From contig JABRWB010000041.1 in NCBI GenBank assembly GCA_039961635.1, forward strand, positions 1 through 64,000: a stretch of DNA of 64,000 nucleotides. Direction: 5' to 3'. Below the pieces are notes generated by a model. The model did not search any database, had not been told where the DNA came from, and was given only the letters and a program-made list of their open reading frames with translations. This document shows, in pieces, positions 60,284 through 64,000 of this stretch. The stretch's first letter is position 1, and each line of letters opens with the position of its first letter. The stretch is from a bacterium (lineage in GTDB: Bacteria; 4484-113; JAGGVC01). A program made the translations under genes and the position numbers.

Positions 60284-61480
60284 CTATATGCTTGATTTTG
60301 CAATCTGCGTGACGGCGTTCACAGAGTATTCGATTTCTTCCTTCGTATTGAAGCATCCAACGGAGAACCGCACTGTTCCGCCCTGATTCTTCGTGCCGAT
60401 CATCTCGTGGGCCAGCGGCGCACAATGAATGCCAACCCTGTTTGAAATTCGAAAGTCTTCGGCAAGCCTTCTGCCAACTTCCGAAGGCGCCATACCGGAT
60501 AAGTTAAAGCTGACCGATCCACCATGACCATCGAACGCGGATGAAAGCCCGTAAACAACGACTCCATCTATCGAAGTCAGTCCTGACAGCAGTAGATCGG
60601 TCAGCGACTCCAAATGTTTTTTTAAGTCGGGGATACCGCGGTTCTCGATGTAATCCAATCCGGCGGCAAGGCTTCTTACGCCCGGCATATTAATCGTTCC
60701 GGCCTCGTAATACTGGGGAAGGGCTTCAGGATGGCGCATTGACTCGCTCAAGAATCCGGTTCCGCCGATCCGAAGCGGCTTCACTTTGTATCCTTCAGCA
60801 ATGTACATCAGCCCGGTTCCCTGAATCCCTAGGAGCGCCTTGTGTCCCGGGCAGGCGAAAAACGCCGCGCCCAGCTCATCGAGGTCGATTTCCAGATGTC
60901 CCGCCGCTTGCGAGCCATCCAGCAGCACCGGGATTCCAAATTTCGATGCTTCGGTTATCACTTCCCGGTAGGGCTGAATGGAGCCAATTACATTTGAAAC
61001 CATATTGCAGCAGACAAGCTTGCTGTTCGGTTTGACAAAGTCTTTTATCGATTCGGGATATACGCGTCCGAAGGAATCATGCGGCAATACGTCAAACGAA
61101 ACGGAGCGCGTCCTTGACAGTTCCTCAAGCGGCCTGAGAACGCTGTTATGCTCCAGCGGCGTAATCAAGACGTGATCGCCTGCTCCAAGCCAACCGAAGA
61201 GAATTGTAGACAAACCGTCCGTTGCGCTGTATGTGAAGTTCAGCCTGTTGGAGTCCTTAATTCCGAAAAATCTTGCCAGTCTTGAGCGCGTATCCGAAAG
61301 CAGTTTGTTTGTCTCGCTGCTGCCGGCGCCGAGCCCGCGCGTAGGCGAACCGGCATTCGTGCGGATAAATTCATTTACGGCATCGTAAACCCCTTGCGGC
61401 TTTGGAAAGCTAGTAGCGGCATTGTCCAGGTATACCGCTATGCCCCCGGTATGCAGCAGGTCGTTCGCGCAAACGCTCAG
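60284..61480 (-). CDS. cysteine desulfurase-like class V aminotransferase, probable CTG start
   Basis: A 398-residue PLP protein of the cysteine desulfurase family (closest in memory to TIGR01977). The N-terminal [12 protein letters not shown], the PLP lysine in CPGHKALLG and the active Cys in [11 protein letters not shown] are all present. The frame has no ATG, GTG or TTG before YLDNAAT: the first standard codon is TTG 61213, which would cut ~89 residues. CTG 61480 overlaps the tatA stop as CTGA, with GGGG seven bases upstream, so CTG initiation is likely. ATA 61441 is another possibility. It probably supplies sulfur for cluster or tRNA thiolation. Confidence 0.72.
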   Translation of the reverse strand: MSVCANDLLHTGGIAVYLDNAATSFPKPQGVYDAVNEFIRTNAGSPTRGLGAGSSETNKLLSDTRSRLARFFGIKDSNRLNFTYSATDGLSTILFGWLGAGDHVLITPLEHNSVLRPLEELSRTRSVSFDVLPHDSFGRVYPESIKDFVKPNSKLVCCNMVSNVIGSIQPYREVITEASKFGIPVLLDGSQAAGHLEIDLDELGAAFFACPGHKALLGIQGTGLMYIAEGYKVKPLRIGGTGFLSESMRHPEALPQYYEAGTINMPGVRSLAAGLDYIENRGIPDLKKHLESLTDLLLSGLTSIDGVVVYGLSSAFDGHGGSVSFNLSGMAPSEVGRRLAEDFRISNRVGIHCAPLAHEMIGTKNQGGTVRFSVGCFNTKEEIEYSVNAVTQIAKSSI

Positions 61481-61698
61481 TTCGAATCCCCGCCTTCGCC
61501 CACGGAATCATCCTTCACAGGTTCCGCGGGCTTTTCTTGCACGGCATCGGGTTTCGCCGGCTCATCCTTTACTGCAGATTTGAACTCCTTTATTCCCTGG
61601 CCGAGACCTTTGAACAGGCGCGGAATCTGTGTTCCTCCGAAAAGGACAAGAACCGCCAACAGAATCAGCAGAAGTTCCTGCGAGCCAAAACCGAACAT
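61477..61698 (-). CDS. tatA: TatA/TatE-family twin-arginine translocase subunit
   Basis: A 73-residue protein with a short N-terminal helix ([22 protein letters not shown], shown in part by residues ~6-25), the conserved Phe-Gly after it, an amphipathic helix [17 protein letters not shown] and a charged Pro/Glu-rich tail. TatA forms the channel for folded proteins across the inner membrane. No tatB or tatC is adjacent. GGGAG precedes the ATG. Its stop overlaps the cysteine desulfurase frame as CTGA. Confidence 0.9.
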   Translation of the reverse strand: MFGFGSQELLLILLAVLVLFGGTQIPRLFKGLGQGIKEFKSAVKDEPAKPDAVQEKPAEPVKDDSVGEGGDSN

Positions 61699-61730
61699 TT
61701 CAGTCTCCCGCGCCGCAAGTGGGCAATTCC

Positions 61731-61736
61731 ATTATA
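61731..61736 (-). promoter_or_regulatory. -10 element of the tatA operon
   Basis: TATAAT on the minus strand, about 32 bases before the ATG, leaving room for a leader with GGGAG. It separates tatA from the peptide-binding-protein gene upstream. Confidence 0.5.
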
Positions 61737-61774
61737 CACTCCGCAGCCGTGGCAAGAGAACCAACACAAGTGTA

Positions 61775-63661
61775 CTAACTTCTATCGAACGTAACCTCCT
61801 CGATGGGGCAATTCGTAAGTTGCGGTGCTCGGTCCATCGGCGTCAGCTTGAGATTCTTCACATAAGGTTGAACGAGCATAGTGGGGGAATTGACGAACAA
61901 TAAAACCCAGGGCGCATCTTCCAGGGCGATCGATTCCGCCCGTCTGTAGAGATCCGCGCGCAGGTTTTGATCTACGGTGCGCTGTGCCTCGCGCACAAGT
62001 TTGTCGAATTCAGGATTGCTGTATCTAGATATGTTGCCAGGCGCGCCTGCCTGGGAAGAATCCAGCAGCGTAAACAGCCAGTTGTCGGGATCGGGATAAT
62101 CCGCAAGCCACGTGTTTTGGCAAAAGACGGTTTCGCCTGCGTAAACCTGCTCCAGAAACGTTCCCCAATCCTTCCTGTTTATTTCTATGTTGATTCCGAT
62201 GTTGCGCAAGTCCTCCTGTACGGCAACCGCAATTTTGTTACGGAATTCTTGGTTGTCTATGTTCAGCGTGATTGTTGGCAGACCTTGCCCCCCAGGGTAT
62301 CCCGCTTCCGCCAACAGCTTTTTCGCAAGTTCGATGTCGTATTTGTATCCGGGCGAGTCAGCCCAGTAATAAAAAGTACCTTCAGGGACGTAGCTGTCCA
62401 TTCGCTTAAACTTGCCTTCGAGGATATTCGCGATGATGTCGTCTTTGTCGATTGCGTGATTGATTGCTTTCCGAAGCAGCTTGTTATCTTTAAACGGTGG
62501 CTTGGAACAATTAAAGCAATATCCATACATATCCATCGCCGGCCGGGTCATCAGATTAGCCGCCAGGATATCGTCGCGCTTCACCTCGCCCATCCGTCCG
62601 CTGGGCACATCGGTGTGCTCCAGCTGGCCGTTTTTAAATTCCTCGAACCTGGTGTTTTCATCGCTGATTATCCTGAACAAAAGCTTGTCAACACCCGGCG
62701 GTTTGCGGAAGTGAAGCCGGTTTGCGGCAAGCAGAACGCTCACGTCCGCTTCCCAGGATTGAAACATGAACGGCCCTGTGCCCACGGGATGCTGCCCGAA
62801 ATCATCCGCGTATTTCTCAACTTCCTCTTTGGGAACAACGTAGCAGTTCGTCATCCCAAGCACCATTAAAAACGGCGCGTAGCCCTCTTCGAGCTCAATT
62901 TGAAGCGTGGCGTCGTCCGGTGCAGTAATGCCAGCCACTGTCGGGGGCGCCAAGGCTTTCCCCTTCAGTGAGTTCAATTCCGCTGTCAATTCCGCGCTAA
63001 GCGAAGTCGCTTTGGCCTTCACAGCCGCGGCTAGCAAGTTCTCGCATTTCCGGGGGTCAGCACCTTCGGCAAAAGTAACATATTTGATTGTGTCTGCAAT
63101 ACTGGCAAGGGTTTCATGAAACTCCGGTTTGTCACCTTGGTTTGCGATGAGGAAATCTATCTGTGCAGGAAAGCTGCGGCTGAAGTAATACGCGCGCGCG
63201 CCTTTGATGGGATAAAGAAGTCCCGCCCGCTCGCTTTGAGTTGCCGGATTGAGCAGCCTTGTGAACGAATAAACGAAATCCTGCGAAGTTACCGTTCTGC
63301 CGTTGTGAAACTTAACGCCTTCTTTCAAGTAAAACTTCCACGTCTTTCCGTCCGGACTTGCCTCCCATTTATCGGCGATGCTAGGCGAAACGCGCCCGTC
63401 GGCGTCAAATCTAACCAATCCGTCAAAGATTCTTCGTGTAACCGAGTCGGACACAGTGTCGGTCACATGCGCTGGATCGAGCGTCATCGGATTGGAGGGT
63501 ATCGGAAAGCGGTATACGTCTTCCTGCAGCGCGTCCGAGGTGTCAACGGTCTGTCCGGAAAGTTTTCTTGACTCGTCACCTCCGTTCGGCGACGGGCAGC
63601 CGAACATCGTAAATGTCCCCAAGATCAAGCTCAACAGACAAATCACAAGAGGATTCTTCAT
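61775..63661 (-). CDS. peptide ABC transporter substrate-binding lipoprotein
   Basis: A 628-residue SBP family 5 (OppA/DppA-like) protein with a lipoprotein signal (lipobox MFGC near residue 21). Family marks: MTLDPAHVTDTVSDSVTRRIFDGLV, KEGVKFHNGRTVTSQDFVYSF, HPVGTGPFMFQSW and LLRKAINHAIDKDDI. It is ~90 residues longer than usual because of an insert around residues 140-225. It binds oligopeptides or related ligands outside the cell. ATG 63661 is chosen, with AAAGGAG upstream. Confidence 0.9.
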   Translation of the reverse strand: MKNPLVICLLSLILGTFTMFGCPSPNGGDESRKLSGQTVDTSDALQEDVYRFPIPSNPMTLDPAHVTDTVSDSVTRRIFDGLVRFDADGRVSPSIADKWEASPDGKTWKFYLKEGVKFHNGRTVTSQDFVYSFTRLLNPATQSERAGLLYPIKGARAYYFSRSFPAQIDFLIANQGDKPEFHETLASIADTIKYVTFAEGADPRKCENLLAAAVKAKATSLSAELTAELNSLKGKALAPPTVAGITAPDDATLQIELEEGYAPFLMVLGMTNCYVVPKEEVEKYADDFGQHPVGTGPFMFQSWEADVSVLLAANRLHFRKPPGVDKLLFRIISDENTRFEEFKNGQLEHTDVPSGRMGEVKRDDILAANLMTRPAMDMYGYCFNCSKPPFKDNKLLRKAINHAIDKDDIIANILEGKFKRMDSYVPEGTFYYWADSPGYKYDIELAKKLLAEAGYPGGQGLPTITLNIDNQEFRNKIAVAVQEDLRNIGINIEINRKDWGTFLEQVYAGETVFCQNTWLADYPDPDNWLFTLLDSSQAGAPGNISRYSNPEFDKLVREAQRTVDQNLRADLYRRAESIALEDAPWVLLFVNSPTMLVQPYVKNLKLTPMDRAPQLTNCPIEEVTFDRS

Positions 63662-63731
63662 AAGAAATCTCCTTTTTCCGGACAAATCCCGAGTCCGCGC
63701 ACGGTTTTGCTCCGTTTCCATCCGACTGCTT

Positions 63732-64000
63732 CTATTTTTGGCTGCCGATTGGCTGCGCATCGCTGGACGTCCTTTCGTTGTCTACTTGTGTTTGAGCGGT
63801 AATGCTCTCGCCTACCTCCGGCGGGCTGGTGGCCGATTTTTGTGGAAAGCTTTGCCGGGCCTCTTCGTCAATCCAGACTTTGGTTAAATCCGCGTTAGGC
63901 AGACTTGCGTCGGTATCCATGCCGGAAAGCTTCACGCCCTTCACCCAAGGCTTGATCAATACGTTGTTGGTTTGGGCAAAGCAGAAAATCCACGGAGCGT
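63732..64000 (-). CDS. second peptide-binding protein, C-terminal part only
   Basis: The frame is open to the window end and encodes the last ~88 residues of a protein whose FCFAQTNNVLIKPWVKGVKL aligns with LLFVNSPTMLVQPYVKNLKL near the end of the neighbouring binding protein. It is therefore a tandem paralogue in the same orientation, truncated by the window edge. Its tail after ~residue 50 of this fragment is Ser/Thr/Gln-rich. Confidence 0.75.
   Translation of the reverse strand, partial: APWIFCFAQTNNVLIKPWVKGVKLSGMDTDASLPNADLTKVWIDEEARQSFPQKSATSPPEVGESITAQTQVDNERTSSDAQPIGSQK

Noticed and set aside
61478-61492. gttcgaatcc, resembling a tRNA T-arm
   Set aside because: No acceptor, D or anticodon arms fit around it, and it lies in the tatA/desulfurase overlap.

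Overview
The window looks like a chromosomal segment of a diderm (outer-membrane) bacterium, moderately GC-rich and densely coded, from a lineage I cannot place to phylum. Diderm character comes from an LptF/LptG-type permease, two OstA/LptA-like proteins, TatA, several lipoprotein signals and a RpoE/anti-sigma/RseB-like envelope-stress module. AddAB, TrmFO and a split b6/subunit-IV cytochrome complex are more often met in Firmicutes-like or deep-branching groups. No phage, transposon, CRISPR array or integron is visible.

Layout. 1-443: non-coding, with heptamer and direct repeats. 444-4300: xseB/xseA and a YfhO-like membrane protein. 4385-10051: unknown membrane protein, secreted ankyrin protein, a secreted PDZ protein with about twelve GGDD-type repeats, and a DegT/DnrJ aminotransferase. 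10119-13515: pth, two poorly known genes, mscS, a 36-residue membrane protein and an HmoA-like monooxygenase. 13671-20120: gspF/pilC, lptF/G, comEA, yggU, rpmB and the sigma module. 20496-25960: citrate synthase, a zinc-ribbon/HEPN protein, tRNA-Glu, rhomboid, trmFO, queA. 26019-31195: an operon for a Rieske/cytochrome b6-type quinol oxidoreductase followed by a 9-haem and a 33-haem c-type cytochrome. 31337-39536: NAGPA-domain protein, lipoprotein, aspartate-type aminotransferase, a serine cluster (class V aminotransferase, SerA, DUF1015), pyrF, a pilin. 39554-48894: tsaB, tsaE, DUF58, rarA, two OstA-like genes, half-ferritin, NifU-like protein, propeller protein. 48957-56125: addA/addB. 56190-64000: unknown anchored protein, phosphoesterase, malic enzyme, cysteine desulfurase, tatA and two peptide-binding proteins, the last cut by the window end.

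The strongest unexpected signal is in gene expression. About sixteen first genes of transcripts have a TANNNT -10 hexamer 5-9 bases before a GTG or ATG start with no room for a 5' leader. Two of them also have a TTGAC-type -35 at 16-17 bp. This implies widespread leaderless mRNAs starting mostly with GTG, while operon-internal genes use Shine-Dalgarno sites and NTGA stop/start overlaps, including one likely CTG start.

The clearest functional system is the respiratory operon at 26019-31195. Quinol would be oxidised by the Rieske/b6 complex, and electrons would pass through a membrane-anchored 9-haem cytochrome to a probably lipid-anchored 33-haem wire. Central carbon genes (citrate synthase, malic enzyme, serine synthesis) and peptide uptake fit a heterotroph with flexible respiration. 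All functions are inferred from sequence reading alone.
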